From positions 56,144,093 through 56,208,092 of the forward strand of contig NC_081849.1 in the NCBI RefSeq assembly GCF_963259705.1: a stretch of 64,000 nucleotides of DNA, read 5' to 3'. Source of the stretch: Myotis daubentonii. Taxonomy: Eukaryota > Chordata > Mammalia > Chiroptera > Vespertilionidae. Below, piece by piece: positions 23,196 to 33,774 of the stretch. The first letter of the stretch is position 1. Every line of letters begins with the position of its first letter. Position numbers and translations under genes: made by a program. The notes under the pieces were generated by a model. That model saw only the letters and a list, made by a program, of their open reading frames with translations, was not told the DNA's origin and searched no databases.

Positions 23196-24370
23196 TATCA
23201 ATATAATTACAAAAGAACAAATTAACTAATGAAATTAGTCTACTGTGCATGTTATTTGGCCTAAAGAAAAAACAAATACATTAAAAGTTTTTATAACAAA
23301 AGACAGATCTTAAAATATTGAGTAAAATTCAATGAATAATTGCTGGGTGGAAGCATGATAAGGTACAATACATTGAAGAGAGCCTGCAGAACATCCTTCA
23401 AAAACCAGAAATGCTGACAAACTGAACCATATGACAAAGGTTTTAATGTAGGTTCCTAAAAAAAATGTATTGAAATTAAATTACTCTTTTTGCAAAAGAT
23501 CCAGGGGGTGAAATATGGTTGTAGTATTATAAATCAGGTCTATCTCAAAAAAGATTGGCAAGCAGCAGTAGCTGTTTGGAGTAACACCTCTGACACCCCT
23601 GCTTAGAGTGGCCTAAATTTAGCAGCCCTTGGAAATCCAGGGAGAACCTGCATCACCAGTGATATCTGCTTTCAACTAACAGATTCCTTCTTCAAGCTTC
23701 TTTCAGTGTAACCAGACAATCAATGGGTCCATGTTGCCTGTCACTACTTAACCAGCGATAGGGTTGAATCATAGGAGTGTTTATTCCAATACTGCCTGCA
23801 CTACAGGAGAGCAGCAGGTCATCAACAAAAATCTGCTCTGCCCCTCCCCATAAGCCAGCTGCTTATATTGGGTAGAAGGACAAAGAGTACACGGGGAAGT
23901 AGACAAAAGGATATGCCAAATGGGAAGTTAACAGGTAATGCAGGCTGGAGATTTGCAAAGGCCTGTGGGTATGCAAAGGCTGGGGGTCTTCAACGGGCTG
24001 TAGGCTCTGGTTTCTGCAACTAGGTTGCTAATCCTTCCATGATAATAGGCAGCTCCCTGATGGGGAGGGTGGGCTGCATTTCCAGGTGAGCTCCCAGGTC
24101 CCATACAACTCTCAGCCAGGTTAGAATGTGCCTTCTTTAATCATAACAAAACAATCACAGTTAATAGAGCACAATTAATATTTCTTACAATTATAGCTGG
24201 TCCCCAAAATTCTATTTCTGCCCCTATCAAGAGGATACATATTTCCTTCCACTTAGGTATTTAATTTTACTCTAGAGATTTTTGTTACAAATATGTGTCT
24301 ATGACATATTGGAAAAGGAACAGGAACTAGAAATTTGATTATGTAAATCTGTATTTCCATTGACCAAAAT
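23196..24370. other. Unassigned interval, possible LTR at 23.5-24.2 kb
   Basis: 23490-24200 has mixed composition and an LTR-like feel ('atcataggagtgtttattcc', 'aggagagcagcaggtcatcaac', later 'catttccaggtgagctccc'), but no ends, PBS or duplication can be shown. No gene seen. Confidence 0.35.
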
Positions 24371-24456
24371 ACCCAACTCCCAACACAAACACATGTACAT
24401 GCCCACACACATATATACACAGACTCATATCCACACAAACACATACATGTCCACAT
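24371..24456. repeat. CA-rich imperfect repeat
   Basis: Irregular CACA/CATA tract, probably a decayed (CA)n microsatellite. The minus-strand frame over it encodes only Cys/Val-rich low complexity. Confidence 0.7.
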
Positions 24457-24884
24457 TTGCCTTCTTAGTCTATAAGTTGTTATACTCCTTAAGTAAAGGA
24501 GTATAACTCCTCAGATATTTAGCGAAAATTTTTTAAAAATACAATGTTTGTGGAAAGCTCAGATTCTTTCCATATTTAATTTGTTGTTCTCTTTTTTGTT
24601 TCTAAATATTAACACCCTATTGCATATTAAGTATGACTTTTGATGTAACTTCCTTTCTTTTTATTGAAGAGCAACTCATATGTACTTTAAAAAAATATTC
24701 GTATCCTAAAAATAAGGCATAAATAATAAAAACATAAAATGTAATGTAAAATATGCTTAAGATAATACATAAAATATAACTTTCATAGTAATACTAATAG
24801 TATTTGCTGTCAATATACTTTGATAACATATATGAATATTAGCAATTAACGTTTTCCTAAACTTATAATGCACTTGACTCTTTG

Positions 24885-25401
24885 TGAGGTTTTTTGTTTT
24901 TGGATGGTGGGGTTTTATATAGATACTAGAGGCCTGTTGCACAAAAAGATTCATGCAGTAGGCCTTCCCTTCCCCTGGCTGCCAGGACCCAGGCCTTCAC
25001 TCCAGCCGGAGCTGCCTTCAAAGCCTTCCCTGCTCCGGCCAGAGCTACCTTCAATCTTCACTTCGCGCTTTGCACCATATGCAAATTAACCGCCATCTTT
25101 GTTGGTGGTTAATTTGCATATTGTGCTGATTAGCCAATGGAAGGCATAGCGAAGGTACAATCAATTACCCTGTTTGTCTATTATTAGATAGGATATATAT
25201 ATTACTGATTTTAGAGGGGAAGGGAGAGGGAGAGGGAGAGATAGAAACATAATGATGAGAAAGAATCATTGATCAGTTGCCTCCTCGCACTGCCCATTGG
25301 GGATTGAACCCACAACCTGGACATGTGCCCTGACCACAAACTGAATGGTGACCTCTGGGTTCATGAGTGATGCTCAACCACTGAAACATGGTGGCCAGGC
25401 A
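24885..25401 (-). mobile_element. Ves SINE split by a Helitron
   Basis: The SINE body runs on the minus strand from 25401 to about 25194 with head 'gcctggccaccatg' and a 'cactcatgaaccc' variant. Its T-rich tail side continues at 24885-24925. The duplication cacttgactctttg lies at 24871-24884 and at 25402-25415. The two copies are therefore 517 bp apart instead of about 210, because the Helitron at 24926-25193 lies inside, at the boundary of the tail. Confidence 0.88.
24926..25193 (-). mobile_element. HeliBat-type Helitron nested in a Ves SINE
   Basis: The minus strand starts 'tcctatctaataatagacaa' and ends 'aggcctctag' with CTAG at 24926-24929. It contains an inverted pair 'tatgcaaattaaccgcc' and 'ggtggttaatttgcatat' around 25079-25120, and duplicated 'ccggagctgcc' and 'gccagagctacc' text. 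It lies between the two target duplications of a Ves SINE and is therefore younger than that SINE. Confidence 0.88.
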
Positions 25402-25415
25402 CACTTGACTCTTTG

Positions 25416-25591
25416 AAGCACTTATTTCTATCAGTTGTAATAATACAAATAATGCCTTAATCAAATATAAAATCTGATAGCATTCAAGGTACTTATTATA
25501 ATAGGACTCATAAGTGAACAACTTTCAATTTATAAACTTTTCCCTACTAGCCTGCAGAAGCTTATTTCTGAGAGTTGAAAAATCCCAGATT
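25416..25591. other. Unassigned short interval
   Basis: AT-rich, nothing recognised. Confidence 0.4.
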
Positions 25592-25607
25592 AAAAATTCC
25601 AGATTTG

Positions 25608-25830
25608 CCGAGGCCGGTTTGGCTCAGTGGATAGAGCGTCAGCCTGTGGACTGAAGGGTCCCAGGTTCAATTCCGGTCAGGGGCATGTACCTGGGTTGCG
25701 GGCACGTCCCCAGTGGGGGATGTGCGGGAGGCAGCTGATCGATGTTTCTCTCTCATCGATGTTTCTAACTCTCTGTCTATCTCCCTTCCTCTCTGTGGAA
25801 AATCAATAAAATATATTTAAAAAAAAAAAA
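25608..25830 (+). mobile_element. Young Ves SINE with 16-bp target duplication
   Basis: Complete copy starting 'ccgaggccggtttggctcag', with B-box-like 'ggttcaattcc' at about 25664 and two 'atcgatgtttct' motifs. It ends 'aatcaataaaatatattt' plus an unbroken A-tail. Perfect duplication aaaaattccagatttg at 25592-25607, repeated from 25828. The low divergence from the consensus-like copy at 52.3 kb suggests a recent insertion. The 60-codon frame across it is an artefact. Confidence 0.97.
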
Positions 25831-25843
25831 AATTCCAGATTTG

Positions 25844-26060
25844 AAAACTAATCAGTGGAACATAAAGATCCCAAACTGTCCTTTAAAAAAGATTCTCATA
25901 GAAATACAAATATAAAGTTTATGTTAATTGATCTTTTTCCAATTGGTAAACACATTGTTTTCATTCACACAAACTCATGTCTTTTAAATTCCAGATGTTA
26001 ACACTGTGTTTATTATTTCTATGCTCCTTTTATTCTTTTACTGCATGTCATGTACACATA
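25844..26060. other. Unassigned short AT-rich interval
   Basis: No feature seen. Confidence 0.4.
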
Positions 26061-26284
26061 TCTATATATATATAAAAGCCAAGCAACCGAAATGACCAGA
26101 ATGCCTAGAACAACTGGTCGCTATGATGCGCACTGTGGCTGGCCAACCGGCCGGATTGGAGCTGGGGTCAGCCAGCCAACCTCCTGCAGCCCCTCCCCGC
26201 AGCTGGCCCTGCCCCAATCAGCCTCGATCAGGGTGGGCCAGCAGGACCCCACCCATGCACGAATTCGTGCACCAGATCCTCTAT
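26061..26284 (+). mobile_element. HeliBat-type Helitron, plus orientation
   Basis: Starts TC ('tctatatatatataaaagcc') and ends with the hairpin 'gcacgaattcgtgcaccaga' followed by 'tcctctat', a decayed CTAG terminus. The GC-rich body ('ggctggccaaccggccgg', 'gccagcaggaccccacc') matches in reverse the Helitron at 56.1 kb, so the two belong to one subfamily. Frames of 81 and 111 codons inside are artefacts. Confidence 0.88.
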
Positions 26285-26289
26285 TGTAT

Positions 26290-26660
26290 ATATAATGAAC
26301 ACTTTATAGCATCTTTTCATATTTTTTTAAAACTCTATGTAAGTTGTCTTAGACTGCCTATCTTTTTCTGCAGCTTGCATTTTTCACCCAGTTTTTTCAG
26401 ATGTATAAATATTAGCATATGTGGCTCTGATTCATTCATTATTACTGCTAAGGAGTAAAAGTATTCATCTTATAAAACACCAAATTTTTTCATCTCTATT
26501 CATAGGTTTTACATAATTTTTCATTATTAAAAATAATAATGCAATAAACATTTCTGCATATGTCTGCTGGGCACAGATCTATCTATACATGGAATTGCTG
26601 GATTTGGGAATACATATGTTTTACTATATGCTGCCAAATTCTTTTTCACAGTGGACTTAT
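26290..26660 (-). mobile_element. L1 (L1M-like) fragment, antisense
   Basis: T-rich text such as 'atgcaataaacatttctgcatatg' and 'tggaattgctggatttggga', with 'ctgccaaattctttttcacagtgg', is the antisense of an old mammalian L1 3' region. It is 5'-truncated and diverged. Confidence 0.75.
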
Positions 26661-26694
26661 TTTAGTCAGCTTCTCAAATTTTTGCCCATAAGAT

Positions 26695-26948
26695 GAGTGT
26701 GGGAGACATATTGTAGGGTGCAATTCAATGAGTCACACACCTTGAATTCCTATAGAGTCTATGACTACCATCTAATCAATAGACTACACTCATGATCACT
26801 TCCTTGATTAGGTTAAATTAGATTACAGGGCAAAGATAAAGGGATTTGCCAATAATGAGAGTCCCTAATCAGTTGACTTTAATTTCATCAAAAGGAAGAT
26901 CACCCTGAATGAACTTGATCTAGTCAGGTGATCTAGCCTTTTAGAAAT
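26695..26948 (+). mobile_element. MaLR LTR, left half
   Basis: Landmarks: 'tagggtgcaattcaatgagtcacacacc', 'catctaatcaatag', 'aaagggatttgccaataatgagagtccctaatcagttgac' and 'tttcatcaaaaggaagatcaccctg'. This is the first half of a MaLR-type LTR interrupted at 26948 by an L1. The right half resumes at 27516 with the duplicated ttagaaat. Confidence 0.75.
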
Positions 26949-27515
26949 AAGTTTATTAATGTTGAGAATTTTTTCATATCTCTTGGCCATTTGTGTATCC
27001 TCTTTGGAGAAGTAACTACTCAGGTCCTCTGCCCATTTTTTTTAATTGGATTGTCTGTCTTGCTTTTGTTGAATTGTATGAGTACTTTATATATTTTGGA
27101 AATTGACCCCTTATCAGATGTATCATTGGCAAATATGTTCTCCATCCAGTGCATTCCCTTGGAGACAGTGTGGAGGGACCTGAACAGTGTGCTAAGTGAA
27201 ATAAACCAGTCAGAGAAAAACAAGTATCACATGATCTCACTTATATGTGTAATCTAATGAATAAAATAAACAGACAAACAAAATAGATCCAGAGACATGG
27301 AAACATGCAACAGACTAACTATTCTCAGAAGGAAAGGAGGGGAGGGAGTGGAGGAAGAGATTAACCAAAGAACTTATATGCTTAACCCATGGACATAGGT
27401 AATAGTGTAGTGCAAACTTTGGGGTGGGGATGTTGGGTACAGGGTGGAGGAGTTCAATGTGGGGTGGGGGTAGGACATTTATAATACTTTCAACAATAAA
27501 GGTAATTTTTTAAAG
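26949..27515 (+). mobile_element. L1 insertion with inverted 5' part (twin priming)
   Basis: 26949 to about 27150 is L1 ORF2 in antisense: read on the minus strand it encodes 'FPKYIKYSYN' and 'IQLKKMGRGPE'-like pieces of the ORF2 C-terminal region. From about 27150 to 27515 the L1 3' UTR runs in sense ('gtgctaagtgaaataaacc', 'acaagtatcacatgatctc') and ends 'caacaataaaggtaattttt'. The duplication ttagaaat at 26941-26948 and 27516-27523 brackets both parts, so they are one event. The open frames here are broken ORF2 remains. Confidence 0.9.
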
Positions 27516-27547
27516 TTAGAAATCAGAGACTTAAAACCCCTCTCTCA

Positions 27548-27622
<75 letters not shown>

Positions 27623-27895
27623 TGAAAAGCAAGCATGCATTAATTATATAGCCTCAGGGAAATGAATTCTGCCAACAACTTGAGAGAGCTCAAAATTAAA
27701 TAGATCCTTCCCCAGTCAATCCCTAGTCAAACCTCCACATGAGAACACAGCCCAGCAGACACCTTGATTTCAGCCTTGTGAAAGTTTGAGCAGAGAATTC
27801 AGCTATGCTGAGCAAGATTCCTGATCTACAGAAACTAAGAGATAATGTATGAATGCTCTTTGAAGCTACAAATTTGTGGTTTTGTTAAAAATTTA
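27516..27895 (+). mobile_element. MaLR LTR, right half with (CT)n expansion
   Basis: Continues the LTR cut at 26948: 'agacttaaaacccctctctc', a CT expansion at about 27547-27618, then 'gccaacaacttgagagagctc', 'agatccttccccagtcaatccc', 'gacaccttgatttcagccttgtgaaag' and 'gattcctgatctacagaaactaagagataatg'. It ends near 'tttgtggttttgttaaa'. The order matches MLT1-type LTRs. Confidence 0.78.
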
Positions 27896-28235
27896 ATAAA
27901 GTGGTATTGAAAACTATTTCAATAGTTATAGCACATTATTTTTGTTTAAATTTGCATATTTCATATTCTATTGTCACTGAGCTCCTTTTCATGTGTCCTT
28001 TGGGCATTCAAATACCCTTTTCAATATACTGCCCATTTATTTCCTTTTACCATGTTCCTACGATTGCTTTTCTTTCACATATGTAAGCCTTTTCATATAT
28101 AAATCTATTGTTTTAAGCATATTTCAGTTGATAATGGTATTTTAAATTTTACCATGTTTAAATGTACCAATTTTTTTTTATAGCTTATTATACATTTATA
28201 ATAGTACATATAATTCTAAATATCTCAAAAGAGAG
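27896..28235 (-). mobile_element. L1 (L1M-like) fragment, antisense
   Basis: 'gagctccttttcatgtgtcc', 'tttgggcattcaaatacccttttc' and 'ctgcccatttatttcctttt' are antisense L1 ORF2/3'-region phrases, strongly diverged. Confidence 0.6.
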
Positions 28236-29830
28236 AAAGTCTAAAAAACATGAATATCCAAAATAAAAGAATCTTCTGCTATATGGATAATTTCTTAGTT
28301 GACCTGTGACCTTTTAGAATTCATACTCAAAGGATACTACTAGTTCTAAGTTATAATTACAGTTCATATGTACTCAGTCACCTCTCACCATATTTTTCAA
28401 TGTAATGAAAAGGAATATTCATGATTCTGGTGAATAATGAGTATCTGAAAGTAAAGCTGGTTTCCAATATTAGCCTACAGCATTTTAAAAACATACCCAG
28501 GATTCATGCTTTAAAATGTATCTTTTGTTTTCAAATGCTGCTTCACGGGAAATAGCCAGTAACTCGGTATGCTTATGGTCTTGGGTCTCATTGCCACCAC
28601 CAGATTGTTCACAGCAGATCTCTGTTTAAAAATGACTACAGTTAAAACAATTTTGAAGACCAACAGTAAGATACATCCAAGAACTGGCATATGATTATAT
28701 TCTCCTCATAGTCATTTTAGAATCTGAATGCACTTCTTCTGAGAAAAATAAAAATATGTATAGAGACAGGAAAAATGTAAAAGCAATGGAAGACAGATAC
28801 AAAATGAAACAATAAAGTCTATATTATATTAAGATTCTTCCATGTAGAGCAAAATCTGTTCAATGAGATGGCACCTTCCAAGGGAGCATAATTACTTGGC
28901 CAGCAAAACGTGCATTACTGTTAGGTGGCAGAACACCTTGAGGAATATTAAGTTGTCACGGTGTCAAATGGCAACAGATAGAGGAAGAATGGGAAAGAGA
29001 AAAAAGCACTGTAATGACAGAAAGCCAAGAGATATGGATAGGAATCTTAGTAATTGACCAAGATATAGAGAAAGAGTAGATGAGCAAGGCAATTGATAAA
29101 AACTAGCCAAGGTAGTTAAGGTACCGATATTCAAATCAAACAGTCATCAATGACTGGGAATGTCACTGTCATAGGTTCTGGGAGAAAAAAAAAGACATGA
29201 CTAGTCAGTGGCCCAGGATCTTAAAGATCTCAGAGCCTATTTAAGCGCAGAGGTGGAAGTGTGATTCTGACTGAGAAGATAAGGGAAAACTAAACAGGGA
29301 AGGTGTACATATCATTCAAAGGTTTCGTTGTGTGTGTGTTTCAGCAATCAAGAAATGATTCCGGCAGAGAGTATGGGTTGTGGGTGGATGTCAGGAAAAG
29401 AAACAACATTCTGGGCAAAAAGGGGATGGTATCTGGACAAGAGATCTGATTGTCAGGGGAAGAGGAAGAAAAGGGCAGACAGGGTCAGAGTCCAGTCTCC
29501 TCTGAGTCTTGGTAATGAAATTTGAATCCTTGATCACATGTGAAAATAATTGTTACTGACTTCATTAAATATATATTGACTTAGAATCAGAAACAGGCTA
29601 TAGAAGTGAGCCAGAAAGGAGACAGGAAAGCTTGACCTCAACAGGTGATCCAAGAGAGCTGAAATACAGGGGACTACTTCTTTTAATTGTGCAAGAATGG
29701 AGAGTTACCTAGTAGAATAGAATGGTAGAAAAGACATGTTCAGGGTCTTTTTGTCTTTATGTTTTTGTTTATAATTGTTTTAAAAGTTCAAAAATGTCCT
29801 CCATTTTTCTCCATTGAAGATTGCTGCTAT
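28236..29830. other. Unassigned interval
   Basis: No gene supported. Two plus-strand frames of 64-65 codons (28863-29057, 29328-29525) are rich in Lys/Arg and show no domain. Parts may be decayed LINE sequence but cannot be assigned. Confidence 0.4.
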
Positions 29831-29838
29831 ATTCTCTT

Positions 29839-30042
29839 AAAAAAATGTTTCTATTGATTTCAGAGAGAGGGAGAGGGAGAGAGAGAAACATCAGATGGGA
29901 GAGAATCATTGATCAGCTGCCTCCTGCATGCCCCCTACTGGGGGTGGTCCCCAAAACCCAGGCAAGTGCCCTGACAGGGAATGGGACCATGAATTCCTGG
30001 TTCATGGGTCGATGCTCAATCACTGAGCCACACCAGCTGGTC
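29839..30042 (-). mobile_element. Ves SINE
   Basis: Minus-strand head 'accagctggtgtggctcagtg' with 'gagcatcgacccatgaacc' ('cgacc.atgaacc' class) and tail 'tcaatagaaacatttttttaa'. The duplication is attctctt at 29831-29838 and 30051-30058, extended imperfectly to the left. Confidence 0.93.
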
Positions 30043-30246
30043 ACTGATACATTCTCTTGAAGCAAGAATTACTTTGGTCCTTTAACTATAGAATTTCCAT
30101 GACGTTTAATAAATATTTTCCTTTCTTGCCTCACTTCCTTTTCTGACTAAATGCAATCACCTAGAATGCATAAATGCATATTTCACAATACTTACATTAG
30201 ACTAATCCCACCTATGTTATACACTATATATAATTAAAAGGAATAA

Positions 30247-30497
30247 GCCCTAGCCAGTTTGGCTCAGCGGATAGAGCATTGGTCTGCAGATTGAAGTGTC
30301 TCAGGTTTGATTGCAGACAAGGGCTTGTACCTTGGTTGCAGGTATAATCCCAGGCCCTGGTTGGGGCTTGTGCAGGAGGCAACCAATCCATGTGTCTCTC
30401 TCACAAGGATGTTTCTCACTCTGTCCTTGTCCCTTCTACTCTCTCTAAAAATCAATGGGAAAATACCCTCAAGTGAGGATTTAAAAAAAAAGGGGGG
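30247..30497 (+). mobile_element. Ves SINE
   Basis: Starts 'gccctagccagtttggctcagcgg', has 'ggtttgattgc' as a decayed B box and 'ggcaaccaatcc' in the middle. It ends in A-rich sequence that runs into AAAAAAAAA-GGGGGGGGG (30482-30499). Possible duplication ggaataa on both sides. Confidence 0.92.
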
Positions 30498-30499
30498 GG

Positions 30500-31693
30500 G
30501 AATAACACAGGATGGAATCCAGGGCAGAGTTCTAGGTTGAATTCAAAGGCATAAAGTCATAATATATACATATATGGGTGACATAACTACACAAAGAGAG
30601 GTGTTGGGTGAAAAGAGGGTCAAGGATTGAGCTAAACTGGAATGAGGTGGAAGAGATTGGGAGGAGGCATAGTATGGCTCAGAATAATTTGAAATGAAGT
30701 CATAAAAAGTGAAATCTAAAGAGAGCACTGAAAATAACTATAATTTTCATGAGCTGCAGTAGAAAACTAAGGCATTCCTGGTGACATAAATTGTAAAAGC
30801 AAAAGCAAAGAGATGAATACAATTATACAGACAGTGACGGAAGGGGTTGAGAGGTGGTGATGGACACAGGTTATTTCCCAGACTGAAGAGTCCTATCTTA
30901 GAGGGGCATAGACTTGGAAATGTTTTATTAGGATCAATATTTAGCAATTAGTTTTGGATAATCTGTTATCAAGATGCACGCTGACACTTTTTAGATATTG
31001 ACATGCATAAAATTAGGTGGATTATATTTTTATAATGCTGGTGACTATTTCATAGGTCATTTAATTATCTGAATATTGTAGTCCTGTTTCTTAATACATT
31101 CACATATATTTCAGACAATACTCATTTTCTAATTAAACTGTTTTTCTGGAATGTCATACATTTTGTGTTTCAAGTGCTTTAAGAACTAATTTCTTAATGC
31201 ATAATATATTAAATCCTACATTTTTATTTATTTACATATTTTAAAATAATAAATTGTTAAAATGTTTTATTTCCTTTTCCTGAGATGACAATTGTTAAAT
31301 TACCCTTTAAATTTAAAAACTGACTTTGGTATTTATTAAAATTGAATAACTCATTTTTTAAACTCATTTGCTTAACAGTGTTTGTGAAAAACACAAATAA
31401 AGCTTGAAATATGTATAAATTATTAAAAGCAAATTTAATTTATTTCTATATATATTAAATTAATCATGTTTTCTCCTTTCCTTCTAAAAGAAATGAAACT
31501 AACTTAGGCTGTTTACTCCTTTGAGAACTGTCTTTATAAATATTACTACCAGAATGAAAGAAATGGTACCTTGGGATGCATGAAAGACAACTAGCATTGA
31601 TTCCTTGACTGAGGTCTAATTCTGAGATGTCTGCCAAACAATCAAAACAGTTGTCCACTCAGACATCCTTAACAGGATACGAAGGTATATCAA
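30500..31693. other. Unassigned interval
   Basis: AT-rich, especially 31000-31460. 30540-30950 is purine-rich and could be very old antisense L2. No gene recognised. Confidence 0.4.
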
Positions 31694-31707
31694 TAAAGAA
31701 TACAGCA

Positions 31708-31932
31708 CCCTAACCGGTTTGGCTCAGTGAATAGAGCATCAGCCTGTGAACTGCAGGGTCCCAGGTTTGATTCTGGTTAAGGGCATGTACCTTGGTTGTG
31801 GCCACATCCCCAGTAGGAGGTGTGCAGGAAGTAGCTGATCAATGTTGCTCTCTCATTGATGTTTCTAACTCTCAATTCCTCTCCCTTCCTCTCTGTAAAA
31901 AATCAATAAAATATATTTTTTAAAAGATAAAG
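31708..31932 (+). mobile_element. Ves SINE with 13-bp target duplication
   Basis: Starts 'ccctaaccggtttggctcag', has 'aggtttgattctgg' and 'gatgtttctaactctc', and ends 'aatcaataaaatatattttt'. Duplication aaagaatacagca at 31695-31707 and 31933-31945, perfect. Confidence 0.96.
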
Positions 31933-31945
31933 AAAGAATACAGCA

Positions 31946-32181
31946 ATGTTCTTGAGGTGTTTCCTTTTGGGTTTATAGCTGATTTCAAATTGTGTGTAAA
32001 GTAATATAGTAACAAAAATATGAGATCTGGAATCAGACAGACCTGGATTGAATTCCACCTTTAATCATAATTAACATCTTTGTTTCTCCCATTCATCATT
32101 AACATGTAACCTCTATGTAACTGGGCTTCGTTGTGGTTCTGATCAGACCAAGACCGTCCCTGGAGTCAGCCTTTTATTAAC
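31946..32181. other. Short interval, possible antisense MIR start
   Basis: 'gagatctggaatcagacagacctgg' (about 32023-32050) is a typical antisense MIR head. The rest is unassigned. Confidence 0.45.
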
Positions 32182-32197
32182 AATAATGTGAGTTATA

Positions 32198-32416
32198 GCC
32201 CTGGCTGGTGTGGCTCAGGTGGTTGAGAGTTGTCCTATGCACCAAAGGATTCCTGGTTGGATTCCTGGTCAGGGCACATGTCTGGTTGCTGTCTCAATCA
32301 CTGATAGCGGGCATGCAGGAGGCAGCAGATGGATGTTCCACTCTCACGTAAACGTTTCTCTCTCCCTCTCACTTCCTCCTCCCTAAAAATCAATGCAAGT
32401 ATATAGTATATTTTTA
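32198..32416 (+). mobile_element. Ves SINE, 'ccatgcacc' class, with duplication
   Basis: Starts 'gccctggctggtgtggctcagg', with 'gttgtcctatgcaccaaagg' and 'tggttggattcctgg'. The tail is 'aaaatcaatgcaagtata'. Duplication aataatgtgagttata (32182-32197) against aataatgtggcttata (from 32417), 14 of 16 matching. Confidence 0.94.
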
Positions 32417-32432
32417 AATAATGTGGCTTATA

Positions 32433-33236
32433 TGGAGGTGGTGTGGTAAAAACAGAAAGAGATATTGCACACATTTTTCAAAGCAAAACGTCTCCTTAAT
32501 CATTCCCATGACTGCTCCCCTCTCCAACTGTCCCTCACACTCACCTCTCTCCCCTATTCTAGGAGTCTTATTTCAGAAACCTCAGTTCAGGCTCTGCTCC
32601 CCATCTCATGCCTTCTCACCTTTTCTCCTTTGACCTCCTCACTATTTTACCTTTAATGAACAATTTATCTTCCAACTTCTCTAATTTTCCATTTTCTAGT
32701 CTCCCTCTTTAGAAGTGAGAAAATTGTGAATTTTCTCTCACAAATATAAAAAAAAAGCAGTACCAACTTCAAGGGACTGTCGTGAAGTTAAGTGCCTAAG
32801 CATCTAGAATTGTCTCTGTTATTATTTAAGCACTCACTTAATATTAGTAAATTGTTAGCTCCTTGCTTCCTTGCATAAATGCAAATTCCAAATTCCTCAG
32901 GGAAGAAGACATAAAACAGCTCCATGAAGACTTTTGGGGGGGAAAAATCCTCACTGTTGTCTTAGAGGTAAAGATAGAACATTTCTATCAAACTGCAAAG
33001 ACAGTCCCTCTAGATATTGTAGTCTAAACACTGTCAGGATCCTTCTTAACCACGTTATAAATTCTATGCTGGGATGATGATCTCTAAGATAACCAAGCCC
33101 ATAGACATGGGCAACGGGCATTTTGCCAAGGAAATTATTATATACAGAGAAAAAAGTCATGTTACTCATCAAAATGAGTAATGAGCAACTAAAAACAACC
33201 TACTAGTATGCAAATCTTGGGAAATGAAATTCAATT
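32433..33236. other. Unassigned interval
   Basis: 32490-32660 is C/T-rich, possibly decayed sense L2. 32740-32850 resembles the end of an antisense MIR. No gene. Confidence 0.4.
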
Positions 33237-33250
33237 AAGAATTGAGCACT

Positions 33251-33403
33251 GCCTGGCCAGCATGGCTCAGTGATTGAGCGTCGACCTATGAACTAGGAAG
33301 TCACAGTTCGATTTCTGGCCATGCACATGCCTGGGTTGGGGGCTTGACCCCCAGTGTGGAGCATACAGGAGGCAGCTGATCAATGACTCTTTCTCATCAT
33401 TGA

Positions 33404-33463
<60 letters not shown>

Positions 33464-33529
33464 CCTCCCTCCCTCCCTCACTCCCTTCCTCCCTCCCTCC
33501 TCTCTGAAATCAATAAAAAATATTTTAAA
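33251..33529 (+). mobile_element. Ves SINE with expanded CT/CCCT middle
   Basis: Starts 'gcctggccagcatggctcagtg', class 'gcgtcgacctatgaacta'. Its CT-rich middle has grown into a (CT)n run of about 25 units plus CCCT repeats (33408-33500), making this copy about 280 bp. It ends 'aaatcaataaaaaatatttt'. Duplication aagaattgagcact (33237-33250) against aagaatttagcact (33530-33543). Confidence 0.95.
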
Positions 33530-33543
33530 AAGAATTTAGCACT

Positions 33544-33760
33544 GGCTTGGCCAGTGTGGCTCAGTTGGTCTGGTGTTGTCCCATGCACTGAAAGATTGCA
33601 GGTTCGATTCCCCATCAGGGCACATGCCTGGGTTGCAGGCTCTATTCCTGGAAGGGGGGTTGCAGGATTCAGCCAATTGATTTTTTCTCTCTCTCTCCCT
33701 CCCCCTTCATCTCCCTCTTTAAAAAAAAAATCAATAAAAATATTTTTTAGAATAAAACAA
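33544..33760 (+). mobile_element. Ves SINE adjacent to another Ves
   Basis: Starts 'ggcttggccagtgtggctcag', class 'gttgtcccatgcactgaaag', B-box 'ggttcgattcccc', tail 'aaaatcaataaaaatatttt'. It begins exactly where the right duplication of the preceding Ves ends, and a partial duplication (tttagcact against attagcatt) follows it. The two frames of 96 and 107 codons over the pair are artefacts. Confidence 0.94.
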
Positions 33761-33774
33761 ATTAGCATTGGTGT

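Noticed and set aside
23490..24200. Endogenous retrovirus LTR
   Set aside because: Composition and some phrases suggest one, but no TG...CA ends, duplication, primer-binding site or coding remains could be shown.
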